A DNA stretch of 64,000 nt from Oreohelix idahoensis (taxonomy: Eukaryota; Mollusca; Gastropoda; Stylommatophora; Oreohelicidae): NCBI GenBank assembly GCA_024509875.1, contig JAMPIV010012228.1, positions 62,001 to 126,000 on the forward strand. Reading direction: 5' to 3'. The notes under the pieces are model-generated. The model was given only the letters and a program-made list of their open reading frames with translations, did not search any database and was not told the origin of the DNA. The translations under genes were made by a program, and so were the position numbers. Below are positions 21,241 to 33,225 of the stretch, in pieces (positions within the stretch are counted from its first letter, which is position 1; every line of letters starts with the position of its first letter).

Positions 21241-22829
21241 TTGGATTACGATATATTTTGTCCCAATAGAGACCCCGATAATATAATAGGTGGTTTGCCA
21301 ACATACACAACCAAGAGGAAACAAAGGAACAAACATTTCATTTTATACACACAGAGATCCGAGTATATTCACAAATTTTTCCAGCAAGAAGGATCGAAAT
21401 GCAGGCCTAGCCGGGAACCTTACTAACACAACCATCATTCATGAATCCTTGGTTGCACTATTGGGTCGTAATGATTTTTTTTTTCTTCTATTAAGAATCA
21501 TCAGATTGTGTTGCTGAGTTTTTGTTTTTTTTTATTTCGTGATAATGCTGGTTAATTATTAAGGGATGCTGTAAAATCCTTGGATTGAATTATATTTATC
21601 ATTTCTAAATTGAAATAGATTGGTGTTAACCTCGAAAGGATTGATTTGTTCGAGTTCAGACGTACCAAAGTTCCTCAATCACTAATCTACACTTAACTTT
21701 CTTTAACCGGCTACGTAATTGTAGTAGTGACAAAACACATTGTTTGCAAAAGAGTAATAATTGTCGCCAGAGAATACAAGAAGAGACTGTGTGTGTTGGT
21801 TTACTTAGTGAAGAACTCACTGACTCAGCCTGTGCCTTCTGCCTATTCTCTCTTGCGCACTCACTGATCACACGTTCCCTATGCACTAGTTGCCCATCAC
21901 CGCCTAGTAAGCAGCTGTCAAGCTTACCTACTATTAATTATATTTTCAATTTTTCAATGGCCGACAATTATTAGTAATCTATCGTTCCCCTTGCTATTTT
22001 AGATTTTCTTGATTTCCCCCTTTTTATTTTCACAGTGACCTTGACAGGAAACCTTGTCTGTAAATTGTTGCTGCACAGAAACTGTAAGGATATCTTAGAA
22101 CTATTAGTGCTATACTGTGGAACTATAAATTTTAATAAACGCCCTAGTGACAACGGACACTTCCTGGGTAGTATCTGAACAGAACAATTATTAATTTTAA
22201 AAGTAAACAGTAAACAGAAACATTGCTGTCAACTAATTTATAATTCAGGGTTATAAAAATTACGCTTAGTGAACAGTTTAACCTCAAGTTAATTAATGAT
22301 TCTACATTTAACAGGCCATGTAGAGTAGTGAGTTAATGGTGTGTGAGAAATTTGGCATGAGAATCAGGTAGTATTTATCACTTGGAGTGATTACTCACAA
22401 GTATGAGACCTTTAAATTCAGCAGAAATAAGGAATTGTCAAAAATCCAAAGATACAAAGGGGGGCTATCCAGTTAGATGAGTTACATTACTTCATAAATT
22501 AATAGTACGGCCCTTTGGGTGTAGTAGAAATTGTAGTATCAGTTAGGTTGTATTGGTTTGTTTGTAATACAATACGAGATCATAGACATATAATGTAAAT
22601 AACCCAGAAGACTAGTGTAACGTGATACGGAGAGGAAGGTGAGTAACAACCTGTCACAGAAATATAGAAAATGACTGTTTTAGCTAAAACTAAGATGGTC
22701 TTTTAAAATACACTAATAGAGGTTTGGGAAAATGAGTGAAGAAGAAGGTAATATCATATCATAAAGGCCGAAAATAAAAAAACAAAGAGGAAGAAATCGG
22801 AGAAGGATACGGGCTCATGTATTTGCGCG

Positions 22830-24000
22830 CGTTGGAAAGAACTATATTGTTCAGAATCGGCCCGCCGCTTCTCCCCTCTAACGCTTCAATCGATCCTGAC
22901 AAACCGCTAGCCTCTGCATGGTCAAGCAGGGCGTCAACTCACACCTGCAATGGACTTTCCCAATGGAAAAAATTTTGCGAGGCTGAAAGTGAAACAGAAT
23001 GTGAAGCTGTTCTTGGATAGATCATGAGGCGAACAGCTCTGCTTCGTATGGCCGGCCCCAAAGCATATGGGAAGGTACGGGGTAAACTTTCTCCAAGGAT
23101 TAAAGGGATCGTGCCTTACGAAGTTTTTTTTACAAAGAAGTAAACCCCGAGCAGAACCAGAAGATGAATAGACGCTCTCAAGCAGAGGCACTTGATACGC
23201 GGTAGCGTATCAGCTTAACAGCCCGTTCCATTTTACCGCAAGCGTTTTTCGCCGATCTCCACAAAGAAAGGAAGGAGAAACATTTTGCCAATTTTGCTGC
23301 TGAGGGAGTTGGAATCCTTATCTTGAAACAAGTTTAGGGTGCGATATTATTGAAAAATTTGCCTAATGACATTACTGAAGGATTACAATTGAACACATTC
23401 CCTGGTCAATAGCAAAATCAAGGAAACAATGTCACCACCGAGATGAGAAAGTTTACTAGTATAAGCCAACGGGTCGCAAAGACCGGGCTCGAGAGCCGAA
23501 TCTCGTTGACGTTTAGCAGGAAAGGTTTCAAAAAATTGCTATAGCATGAGACTCACAAAAACCTTCAAAACGGAAACCTGCTTGTAACGTTCAACGGCTA
23601 AACCAATCGCCCAGCGCCACGCCAAAATCATATTCAGCGATACACCGTGTAAACGCTCCAACGCAATATACACTCGAAGTGGAGACCGGTAAAGCGTAAC
23701 TCAAAATCTCGAAAAAATGCACGAGTGAAACGAAAGCTCCCCTGTGACTATCATGAGGAGGGAGAGTGTAAATATTTTCATCATTTGTAAGCAGAGTACC
23801 TCGCACAATACAAAAGAAATAGTAATAGAAATCTGCCCAGCCTGCACTTGGCGGTCGTGTAGTAACAATTATGACGGCACTCTATAACAGCGTTGGCAGG
23901 AACAGAACGAAAATGTTGTTAAAACAGAACGGAATTCCTGTAACCCGGCATCCATAAATTATCGCAAACTGTTAAATTTGTGCGCTGTCTTTAGGACACA
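22830..24000 (+). pseudogene. decayed gypsy gag-protease relic (weak)
   Basis: Broken frames give WKKFCEAESETE, TALLRMAGPKAYGKVRGKLS and, further on, LLKNLPNDITEGL. These match the usual order of a gypsy/LTR Gag capsid region (helix, K-R-A-x-L-L-x-x-x-G-P-x-x-Y, then a P-rich turn). Near 23660 a YTLEVETGKA segment resembles a protease active-site region, with Glu in place of the catalytic Asp. Stops and frameshifts are frequent. The spacing is plausible for Gag then protease, but the evidence is by eye only, and chance similarity cannot be excluded. Confidence 0.4.
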
Positions 24001-24179
24001 GGATTACAGGATTGACTGTAATAATCGCTTCACAAATTAACTTGGTCACACCTGAGCAGAATAACATCGTATGACAGTAGATAACTGTAGGTGGGGAGCC
24101 GTGAAAGGAGACACTCCGTATGACATTGGAAAATAAGCAAAACGTTATATATTGATTCAAAATTATGTTAAAGTGATGG

Positions 24180-24380
24180 ATTCGGAGCTGCCATTATGGA
24201 GAATCCACTCTATGCACGGAAATTCGCTTATGTGAGTGTCGCTTATGTTTTTCTTAGGGGAACCATGAAAAACCTCTGGATAGCTGCAGCAGTAACTACA
24301 AGTGGTCAGTCCGAGGGACAGAGACAGGAACCAGTACCAGTGGACAGAAACTCTGCTAGAAGAGTCCTTATAGTTTATTA
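24180..24380 (+). pseudogene. gypsy protease C-terminal relic related to elements 1-3
   Basis: The open frame around 24196 reads AAIMENPLYARKFAYVSVAY, then YVFLRG and IAAAVTTSGQSEGQRQEPVP. Element 1 has KAAVMDDPIYPVILGGRYV followed by IVAAVTTRGQTKKEREPAP at the protease end, and element 3 has RAAVIDEPIYPLILGCRYVF. The collinear match over about 50 residues supports a fossil of the same lineage. Neither the DTG motif nor integrase could be traced on either side. Confidence 0.6.
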
Positions 24381-24754
24381 ATACATTTTCTTATTTTGTT
24401 TATATTTAATTAACCCCTCAACCACACAGTGATGATGTAGCGAAAGATAAAGGGTTTCAAATAATTCTTGGGCATAACTGATTAAAAAGAAATCGAGAAG
24501 ATTCTATTCCTAGAAGATGGATAGGATGAAAGGTAGGTAAGTAATAGTTCATATACGACACGTTCCACCATATCATCAACATCCACAGATCACCCCAATA
24601 GCGCACACACTCTCAAAGCACTTCTCTCATGCACAAGATATTTAACATCAATTAGGAGAATTGGAACTCAGAGAGAGAGAGATGCGAAGTAATGAGCAGT
24701 AGTGTTAAATGCAAGTCAACCATGGGGGATGTGTAAATGTGAAAAACTTACGAA

Positions 24755-24777
24755 GGGGGGGGGGGGGGGGGGGGGGG
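24755..24777. repeat. poly(G) tract
   Basis: 23 consecutive G bases, which can form a G-quadruplex. The length is likely to vary or be misassembled. Confidence 0.95.
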
Positions 24778-25257
24778 TACTTTTTGTGTGTTCCCTTCAG
24801 TTCCATCAGAAGTCCCTGAGTAGGGTGATATTTTGTGTTGGTTCCTACACGCCGAACGTGTCCCTGACGTCCCTAACCCAGAAAGTGAAAGTTTTCAAAA
24901 ACGGAACATTTGGTTATGGCTAAGTCAGGAATTTGCCATATATGACAATCCTTTCAGTTGCCTCAATTAGAAAAGGAATATTGTCCTCACCCCGTCACCC
25001 ACAAGGCAGAAAGATGTATCGCAGCATTTTCGTCACCATATACTGCTTGCTCAACGAAGTTTCAACTACAGATTTATATCACAAAGTTCAATACAGTAGT
25101 CATCATAAATTCAATCCAAATCACTCGAAAGATCATTATTATCTGAAGTACCAAGCGATGAAAGATCTCAAAAGAGGAAGGTCGGCATATTTATAGAGCA
25201 AGGGCAACACGCCTCTTAAGTCGCAATTCTATGTAGAGCAGACCTATATATATAAAA

Positions 25258-25325
<68 letters not shown>

Positions 25326-25345
25326 GTAGTATAGATATAAGTATA
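25258..25345. repeat. (TA)n microsatellite
   Basis: A near-perfect TA dinucleotide array of about 60 bases followed by degenerate TATA/TAGTA sequence. Confidence 0.95.
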
Positions 25346-27429
25346 TATAATATAAATAATTTAATTTATGAATCACGACTACATATGCCAAGGTAATAGT
25401 CTATAGCATATCACGTACTGTGTAGGTTCGTTGGTAGATATCCAGTCTGGTCGGGCCAGTACCACTCTGGAGATTAGACAACAACCTTTTGTTCATATGA
25501 CAACTATTAACTGGTTTGAGTTCCACGAACTAAAGAGATATACAGCAATCAGTGAAGGAATTATACATAGATATCCTTCGGTCAGCGTTCGTCCCGTACG
25601 AGACAACAGTCTTCATTACATAACGTCCCTCGGACATTAGGAATATAACCGGCACCCCGACTCGACATATAAGACGCAGTAACGAACGTTTTAGACCATT
25701 GTATGCCTACACTTGAAATCCGTCATATCCAGTAGCGAAGCCAGTTTTGAAAACGACATGGACTGTTGTATAGTTAACTGCAACCATTTTTGTAACGCGT
25801 AATCATGGTCGACAAGCTAATCAAGCAAGTCACTTTTACAGCCAGTGTTCGATTCTTAATTAACTATTACTCTTAATTAACTGGAATTTTATTATTCTCG
25901 ATCTGTGGTGGTGTGTTTGTTGTGAATCGACCTTTCACTTTCACCATCAATCACGTTTCTAAACCATATACTAAACCCCTATACTTTTTGGATAATTTCA
26001 TTAATAAACCCAACCAACGAACGTTTGATCATTATCTAGTTTTGTTAATGGAGTATCACGCGTGCTGTGCGGTGTTACGATATCACAGACTCAATATGAA
26101 CCAGTTCTCACTACTCAGCTGAGGTTGGGGGCGTTTTTCTTTAACGGTGATCCTAAGGGCAGAAGCGTAAGGTCGTGGGGAAAGCAGAACTCTGTTCCAC
26201 AATTTAATTAGAAAACACGTGTCTATGGAAAAGCAATTCGTCATTCCTGTCTTTCTTGTCCTTATCTCGAATAGGGTCCTTTATATCTCTTCTTAACGAG
26301 ACCGAATTGTCTAGAGAGACGCTTATATCATAATACTCTTCATAGACTATTCCTGTGCTGGCAAAAATCTACTGACGTATAGTTTGCCCCGTTGCACAAG
26401 ACCAGTGAACTCACGGATGACACACCGACAACGACAAATCATCATTCAGAAAGTTGTGTGAACTAAAACAGCGAGATCAACTGCTAGAAACAACAGAAGG
26501 TGTCCAAATTTGTATGCATGTGTGACCCCTACCTCGAGCTACACCGTATAGTCGGTGATTGCGTTCCTATATTTTAAGAGAGAAACACTCGCAATTGCAG
26601 TAATCGATTCTATTCTAGACAAGTACAGGGATAGCCATCTTTTGGCACAGGGCTGCATGTAGGGAGGATTTTTCACTGTGAAACCCCATGGGGATAGGTC
26701 AGGGGAAGCTGAAGAAGTGGCTCAGTGGGATGTAGAACGTGACGATTCCTTTGAGAGAACCAAGAAACCAGAGCAACACAGTATTTATACTCTGCATATT
26801 CGAGGATCCCCCTGTAATTCCGAGTTGAAAAGCAACATTATTTTCTATGCGCTGTCTTGCGGTCCCTCGCTTGGGGACAGGTAGATTGTGTGTATCCTTT
26901 AAGTGCAAGCCAAGGCTGGAGAAACTGAGCGTTATGAATTCAACTGCAAACGTTTTCGGAATGTCAGAAATGCCACAGAAAAGGCCAAGATGCTGGCATG
27001 AGTGGATAATTAATAGGACTCTTCAGCTTTTGGTGTGGCAGCAACAGGAACGAAAGAATCAGCAGCACCTAGTTTAAACAACAACAAACATAACCAAACA
27101 CACTCCTATAGTATTTGGGACAGTGCCCTAAGATAACCGGTGAACCCTTGTGTCAATGTTGAGGAACGGGCATCTCGCCAAAACGAGACCCACAATTTTT
27201 TTTTAAATTGTTTTGGGGAACAGCAGGGTCCTAATTATTGACACTTTACGACAACAGCAACGATGCAGTAGTCCTATATTTTTATTCTACTGAGATGAGG
27301 ACCCCCGTGTAAACTACCTGGGCTTAGATTGTATACACCAAATATATTCTCCGTCCTTCTTGTTTCTCTGAATACTTAGTTTTCTCTCCTTTTTGTTTTT
27401 AAAATACATTTTATGACATATTGAATAAA

Positions 27430-28060
27430 CATACTGAGATGATGACTGTTGATTATTTAATGTGAACTATGAAACGGATGAATTATGATATGGACTAGTG
27501 TGACGGAGGATGACAGATGGTAAGAAATATGTTCTAGATGCGACTGATGATGCGGATCAATATGTAAAGACAATTATGAGGAGTGATGTTGGACTTTGAT
27601 AATGAAGACTACGATGAGAGGATGAAAGACGATAGTTGGATAATAAATATTATGAGATTATCACGAAGATTGAATGTTTTAAGGATTCTATGTGTCTTTC
27701 AACCATGAATTGATGATGACATATTGAAATGAATACGATAGATGACATGTACGAGATTACGATTGATGTATAGACTATGATGGGGATGATGAACAGGATA
27801 ATCATGACGGATGATTCAGAACTGATGAATGAGCATGACACGAGTGTTTGATGGGTTTGACTAAGTTTCTGGATTGAGATCATGAATGGACGATTATTGT
27901 ATGTAAGACATGACGATCCGATAGTGACGATGTATAAACGAGATAATAGAGTGCAAATTGAGGATGTAGGCTTATGGTGTTCTGATGATATTGAACGAAT
28001 GGATGAATGAGTTGAAGTTGTTTGCATTTTAATATAGATTGTTAGGGTATATGGTTGTTT
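27430..28060. repeat. degenerate GATGA-rich low-complexity region
   Basis: About 600 bases enriched in GATGA, GATGAT and ATGACGAT words, consistent with a decayed (GAT)n-type satellite. The 142-codon minus-strand frame (27650-28078) is a shadow of the skewed composition (Ile/Ser-rich, no domain). Confidence 0.6.
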
Positions 28061-28104
28061 GTAATTTGTTGAGTTCATTTATAGTCTGAATGGCTCCCCA
28101 CTAA

Positions 28105-28270
28105 AAAGTTGTGGTGCCCGGGTACCCTTTACATTAGTAGTTATGAAACTGCTGATTTTTAATGGGAGTAAATGTTCCCAATACGCTCACGGACTGCAGG
28201 TAACGGAAGCAGTAAAAGTTTCGTATTTTTTCTATTACTAACCAACGATCCTTTTACTACTGATCATTGA
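28105..28270 (+). repeat. interspersed repeat, copy 1 of a local pair
   Basis: Shares GTGCCCGGG-ACCC, then AAATGTTCCCAATACGCTCA, then a TTTCGTATTTTT...TTACTAACCA block and TTTTACTACT in the same order as 30865-31030. The family is unknown; no terminal repeats were seen. Confidence 0.65.
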
Positions 28271-29884
28271 TCAAAAGAAATACAGGGGCAAAATATCGCA
28301 GCAGGAGTGATCTTTTGGGTGTAGAGACTACATATAACTAGTGACCAGCAGTTGCAGAAGCTGGGGTAGATCAGTTTTCGCTCCGGTCTCTGCGAATTTT
28401 CATTCCGTTTACTCAAGAACAAAGACAGTATCCATTTACAGCTGTAGCGTACGATATCCGTGAGAAAACTGAATAATCCCCGACAACCTTCGCCGATAGA
28501 GATCAGCGCTCCGAACCACTCCTGTCAGTCTTAGTAAACGCGTCCAAGAAGGGACAGAAATAAGGGAGAAAAGAAAACAATTAACTTCATTTTCGTTCAC
28601 AAATAGGGTAATAGAGTAAAGAAGCTGAAAAGGTGACGTTGTAAGATTTATTATAATAGTTAGATTATACTCCGCCTTTGGGTGTATTATTGGGGTAGCA
28701 GTAGCTATGGCAGTTGACTTATTTTGAAAATCCTCAGAGTAAGTGAAACAGAGGAGACCAACATACAAAAATGCAGGAAATGGAAATTAGGACACTTGAA
28801 CAGAGATTAGAAGACATGGAGAGACAAATGCTTAAAGACAATGTGACTTTTCAGAGTGAGTCCAAGGTCATGAATGATACCAGAACTAAATCTTTCTGTA
28901 TTAGCGATGGTGGATAACAAATTCGAGAGTTAACTTCAAACAAAGTTGAACAATATGTTTAGTTTTATTCTAACGTAAATTTGTCGCCGTTATTGAATAG
29001 TCACCGATTCTAAAACCGATTATAGTGTTTTCATAATGTAACAAAACACAAATGTATTATTAGTTTATAGCGTCGTTCCGGTAAACTACTGTAGACAAAT
29101 CGACGGACCTTTTCTCCCCGTTCATAATATTTGAAAATTCACATGTTCTGGGGTTAATACATGTCGAGATTATAGTTTTCGCACGGTTCTATAGGTTATA
29201 AAGAGTGGGAGCAAACACCGTGTGCCACTGTCCAGAAGTGCGGAGGTTTTTGGTAGACCATTATCATGTGACTAAGTGAAGGGACAATATGGCCCCAATG
29301 TGTTGGAAGGTGGATTAGGTCAACTGTGACCATTGGAGAAGAATCCACACAAGGTGAATACGATAAACTAAGAATTTGACAAAGCTGGTCCTCCAAAAAT
29401 AACATGCGAGTAAGTCTTGTTCTTCCTTTTTCTTTTTTTCTTTTTAAAAAATAAAGCCTTGTAACGTGGAATAAGCCATTTGTTCCCTATGACATAGAAT
29501 GCGCACAGACTTGTATAAGTGAAGTCATCGTAACATTTCACTCCCTAGACAGCAGTATGCTACGGGACTGAGCGTTCATTCTTAAAAGTTGTTATTACAC
29601 ATTTTTTTATATGCGGTGTGTTGGAAAGCAGTTCCAAAAGCTGGTATATCCTCTTCTTGATTCTATATGATTATTAATATCGTGGCCTGGCTTCTAGATC
29701 AATCTGTGTAATTGGTTTCTTTTATCCTTAATAATTCATGTAATAACGAAGCAGCATCTCAGCTTGACTTGTTGGAGACTAACGATATTTGCCACCATTC
29801 CTCCCCACAGAAGCTACTTGCTACAAGCGCTTACAAGACAGCAGAGCATGCTTATGTGCTAAAGTGTATTAATGACGTAACAAC

Positions 29885-30010
29885 GATTGAGCGTCTATTG
29901 CAGAGTGGTTTTAAGAAGCGCTTGGTCTCCTCGCAGCAGAAGGTGTCGGGTTCGAATTACGGTACCCGACACTCTTCACTCCAGTCTACCCAGGCATAAA
30001 TGGTTACCTG
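29885..30010 (+). mobile_element. tRNA-derived SINE, Leu/Ser-like head
   Basis: An A-box-like TTGCAGAGTGGTTTTAAG (about 29898) and a B-box-like GGGTTCGAATTACGG (near 29948), within GTGTCGGGTTCGAATTACGG, form a tRNA-like head with a GTGTCGGG/ACCCGACAC T-stem. It is followed by CCAGTCTACCCAGGCATAAATGG-type sequence, reminiscent of conserved central segments seen in marine invertebrate SINEs. It is not a functional tRNA, since the cloverleaf cannot be closed. Confidence 0.6.
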
Positions 30011-30429
30011 ACTGCTCCTTTGATCTACGAATGAAAAGGCAAGCGAGGAAGGGAACTGGTCACCTGGGGTTCCTCACCTTCTCGATGCTGAAACCTAGGA
30101 TTGGTGAAATCTATAACACTTCACATCCCATCTGCAGTATATTGCTAAGGGATACCTTTTATCTTTTTTTCTTACTACCTGTGCTCGTGGTGTATAGGGT
30201 GGATAAGTTCAGTGGTGGTCCAACATCATCTATGGGCCTTCTAAGAGTAGTGCTCGATTTTGGACATTTGAGATATGATTCTTGATGTTACGTGTGTTTG
30301 ATGTTTTAAAAGTCTTAGTTTGATGCATATCCTAGATTTTTGGGCTGGAGACAGAAACGAAAGGGATAAAACCTTTGAAAATTTTACTGCTTATACGGGT
30401 ATAGACAGAGGTGTAGAGGTCGAGGATCC

Positions 30430-30715
30430 AGTTACACGTCCCAGTTAGAGGCATTTTGGGAATATGGGCGTTAGGCCCATATTTTCGATTGACCATCGGC
30501 ACACTGATGGGTCATATGATGGCCAGGCATTACCCGGCCACGCTTACCTCCAGAGTTGCGCTTGGGTACCGCAATGACAATGAGGCTCGTGGTTCCAACC
30601 CGCGGATCCGTTGGCGGTCTTAAAAAATCCCACCTCAACTGGTGATCGAACCATAGAACTAACCGAGCTAGGAAGCCAGTGCACTAACGCCCCCGCCCCC
30701 CCCCACCACCATAGG
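30430..30715 (-). mobile_element. tRNA-derived SINE on the minus strand
   Basis: On the minus strand the head (from about 30690 down) reads GTTAGTGCACTGGCTTCC, then GGTTCGATCACCAGTTG, a good B box. A body ending in a GGGCCTAACGCCCATATT palindrome-like segment follows (near 30470). A C/G-rich run at 30692-30710 marks the outer edge. Confidence 0.55.
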
Positions 30716-30864
30716 ACAGGATGACCTGGTTAAATTTATTGTATGCTTATGCTAGATGATGTAATGAAGAGAAAGATAGAGTTGTATGCATGTTTAATAC
30801 ATGATTGATAGCAATTATTGTTTACAGTTGTTAAGCCCATTATATCATAAAGGGGTAACCACTT

Positions 30865-31030
30865 GAGATTTGTGCCCGGGACCCATTACACGGTGTAGTG
30901 TTATGTGCCACTTGCTGAGGTTTAATGGATGGTAAATGTTCCCAATACGCTCAGACTATTATGAACGTTAGACATTTCATATTTTTATTATTACAAACCA
31001 CTGTTTTACTACTATTCATTCCCTCACTCA
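30865..31030 (+). repeat. interspersed repeat, copy 2 of a local pair
   Basis: The partner of 28105-28270. The longest shared block is about 20 bases (AAATGTTCCCAATACGCTCA), with collinear flanking blocks. Confidence 0.65.
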
Positions 31031-31859
31031 TTCATTACCTACTTAGCACTCGCTTGAGAACAAGCCTTAATTTTGTAAAGGACGAAGCCAGTAATCAGGT
31101 GCGATTGTTCTAATGATTTCTCGATGACGAGAGTCAGTTTTTAGCCGTATATTAGGGACCGAAGTGTCCCGTTTTGTGTTGTCCCATTTGGATTTTAGTT
31201 AATCTACTACAACACCCCGCCCAAACCACTGGCAGGTTTTATTAAATTTTAGTGTGTTGTTTATCGTGTTTACGACGTATTAGCAATTAGCTCGCTTCTA
31301 TCTAAAGTCCGCTAGCTCGCTGTGAATGACGCGATTCGACTCTCGCGTTTTTAGCATCTGATCATTTTGATCCTGGAAAGCGAAAAATTTCTGCAATGAC
31401 TTTAAATTAAAATTGTGTCTTGGGAAGAAACTATTAAAAAACTTACATTTTAGTTATTTTTAAGAAAAAAAGAATGATGTAAATCCGTTTCCCGAAATGA
31501 AAGGTTACAGGAAGATATCATTGGATTTTCTGTTGGGGAGTTTAAAGCACCACCCGTCACATCTTAGAGGCTATATATTCGCGGCGAGATACATATCGAT
31601 AGTAAAAATAATACAATTAGTTGGTCTAAGCTTTCAAGCACATATGCACTCCAAGTAGCTGTTGGTCTCGGAAATTTTAATGTACCTCTACGTCGAAAAT
31701 AGAAAAAAGTGCGCAAAATGTGAATGTGGCAAAGTGACTGACCGACAGAGCCGAAGTAGCCTACTGCGGAATTAATGGTAATTTTGGACGTACTTACTTT
31801 TTATAAACTTTGTAAGAGGCTGACCGCGCTTACACATGAAATGCTAAACAGCAATCCGC

Positions 31860-32200
31860 TCGCTGATAGCGCTGTTAGATGTTCTTCTGAAATTTCAAGA
31901 TTCAAATACCTGGGCACGATTAGAAGAAGAAAGCGATGAAAGTCGATGCAACTCAGAATTAAGGGAGCAGAATAGCTCAAGCAAAAGCACATTCTATAAA
32001 ATGAAGAATAGTTTGATGCACCAAGATTCTTTGTCAATAAAGTAAGAAGTGATTCGGTCTTAGAGTTTTATCAAGAACCAATCCTGACAGATACAAAATT
32101 GCGAAGAGGTCCACCGAGGAATGATGTGAGTTTTTATTACAGAAGAATGTGTTGAAAGAATACATGGACAGCCAACAAAGGCGTATTGTAGGATTGTCAT
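31860..32200 (+). pseudogene. decayed LINE RT C-terminal fragment
   Basis: Broken frames read ISRFKYLGTI, then AQAKSTFYKMKNSLM with an intervening stop, and later a trace of FYRRM-like sequence. These are the collinear FKYLG / thumb / RRML signatures of RTE-like LINE reverse transcriptases. It is heavily degraded by stops and indels. No relation to the 11.4 kb LINE beyond family level is visible. Confidence 0.6.
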
Positions 32201-32229
32201 GAACTTCCACCTAGCGCGGGCCCCCAAGC

Positions 32230-33025
32230 GCCGGCTGAAGAAAGGAGATAGGGGATACTGGAAGAAGAGACAGGTCCTGTATTTTCGAGAGCTGCATTTG
32301 CTGATGGATGTTGCCCAGATTTGCTAAACAGAGGCACATCGGCCAATCGCAACCTGCAATCGCATTGAAGGAAGAGCTGGAGAAGAATAAGGATGGTCAT
32401 GTAAGCTGCTCTAAAACAAAATCCATGTGGGGTATCCTCCACGAGAAGAAAGGAAGACATAGAAATAGAGTATTAAAGGCAGGAGGGAAGACAGGGTCCA
32501 GTTTCGAGGAGCTCGACCACTTCAAATCTAGCTCGGGAGCATATGGAGTAGGACCGAAAGTGGACGGCATCAAAGTAAGATGTTGTGCCACTCGAAAAAG
32601 CAGCAGCTGCTGAGACTTTACAGGCCATGAAATCGATGGAATTCACAGCAAGAGAGCAGGTTTGGTAAGAAAAGACGAAGATGGCTGTAAAAAAGCAGAC
32701 TCCTATTGTTCCAATTCCAGTCTTGGACTTCATATGGATGCGAAGGTCATGAGTGCAATTGTGATCTACAATCGCCACAAAAGCCAGGTAGTCCAAAACC
32801 GACGATAAATGACGTATCTAGTGTAAGTTTGACTGGGTAATGGAGGGGTGGGTGGAGAGTAACACCGTAAGAGACAATGATCGCCGCAACCAGAACCGAT
32901 ACGTCAGATGGCACTCTAGAGAATCCCCACTGCCCTTTTTTTGGTCAGTACCCAGGAGGTAAGAACAATCCCAACTAAAGATGGATGGGCACATGTGTCT
33001 GCAGAATGATGCTTATATGGCAGGG
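32230..33025. other. non-coding stretch, possibly LINE 3' DNA
   Basis: Purine-rich with open frames under 110 codons in several frames and no recognisable domain. It may belong to the decayed LINE upstream, but I cannot align it. Confidence 0.4.
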
Positions 33026-33034
33026 CGGATAGTG

Positions 33035-33225
33035 TGTATTCGCTTGCATGGCTAGCGGTTGTGCGCACGAAGGTCCAGTTTCAAATCCTGGGGTAATCCA
33101 CGTCATGGGATGCAGTATGTGTTGTAATTTCTGTTTGTCTGGTGTTCTTACTTCTGTTATTTCCTTCTAGTGTCCTGATAACATACATTTAGTATTTGTT
33201 TTCATATTAAATTTGGAGTGATAAT
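33035..33225 (+). mobile_element. tRNA-derived SINE, family A copy 2
   Basis: The head has GCATGGCTAGCGGTTGTG and a B-box-like AGTTTCAAATCCTGGGG (33077-33093). The body has TGTTGTAATTTCTGTTTGTC, GGTGTTCTTACTTCTGTTAT and the CTGATAACATACATTTAGTA tail, matching the body at 16208 and 58340. Confidence 0.72.

Larger units (their letters stand above)
24381..27430. other. non-coding stretch with simple repeats
   Basis: Contains a G homopolymer and a TA microsatellite (listed separately). No supported gene was found. Confidence 0.5.

Noticed and set aside
27650..28078. 142-codon minus-strand open frame
   Set aside because: Lies wholly in GATGA-rich low-complexity DNA, which removes stops on the opposite strand; Ile/Ser-rich with no domain.
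29885..29990. Possible functional tRNA gene
   Set aside because: A and B boxes are present, but the acceptor and anticodon stems cannot be formed and SINE body sequence follows.
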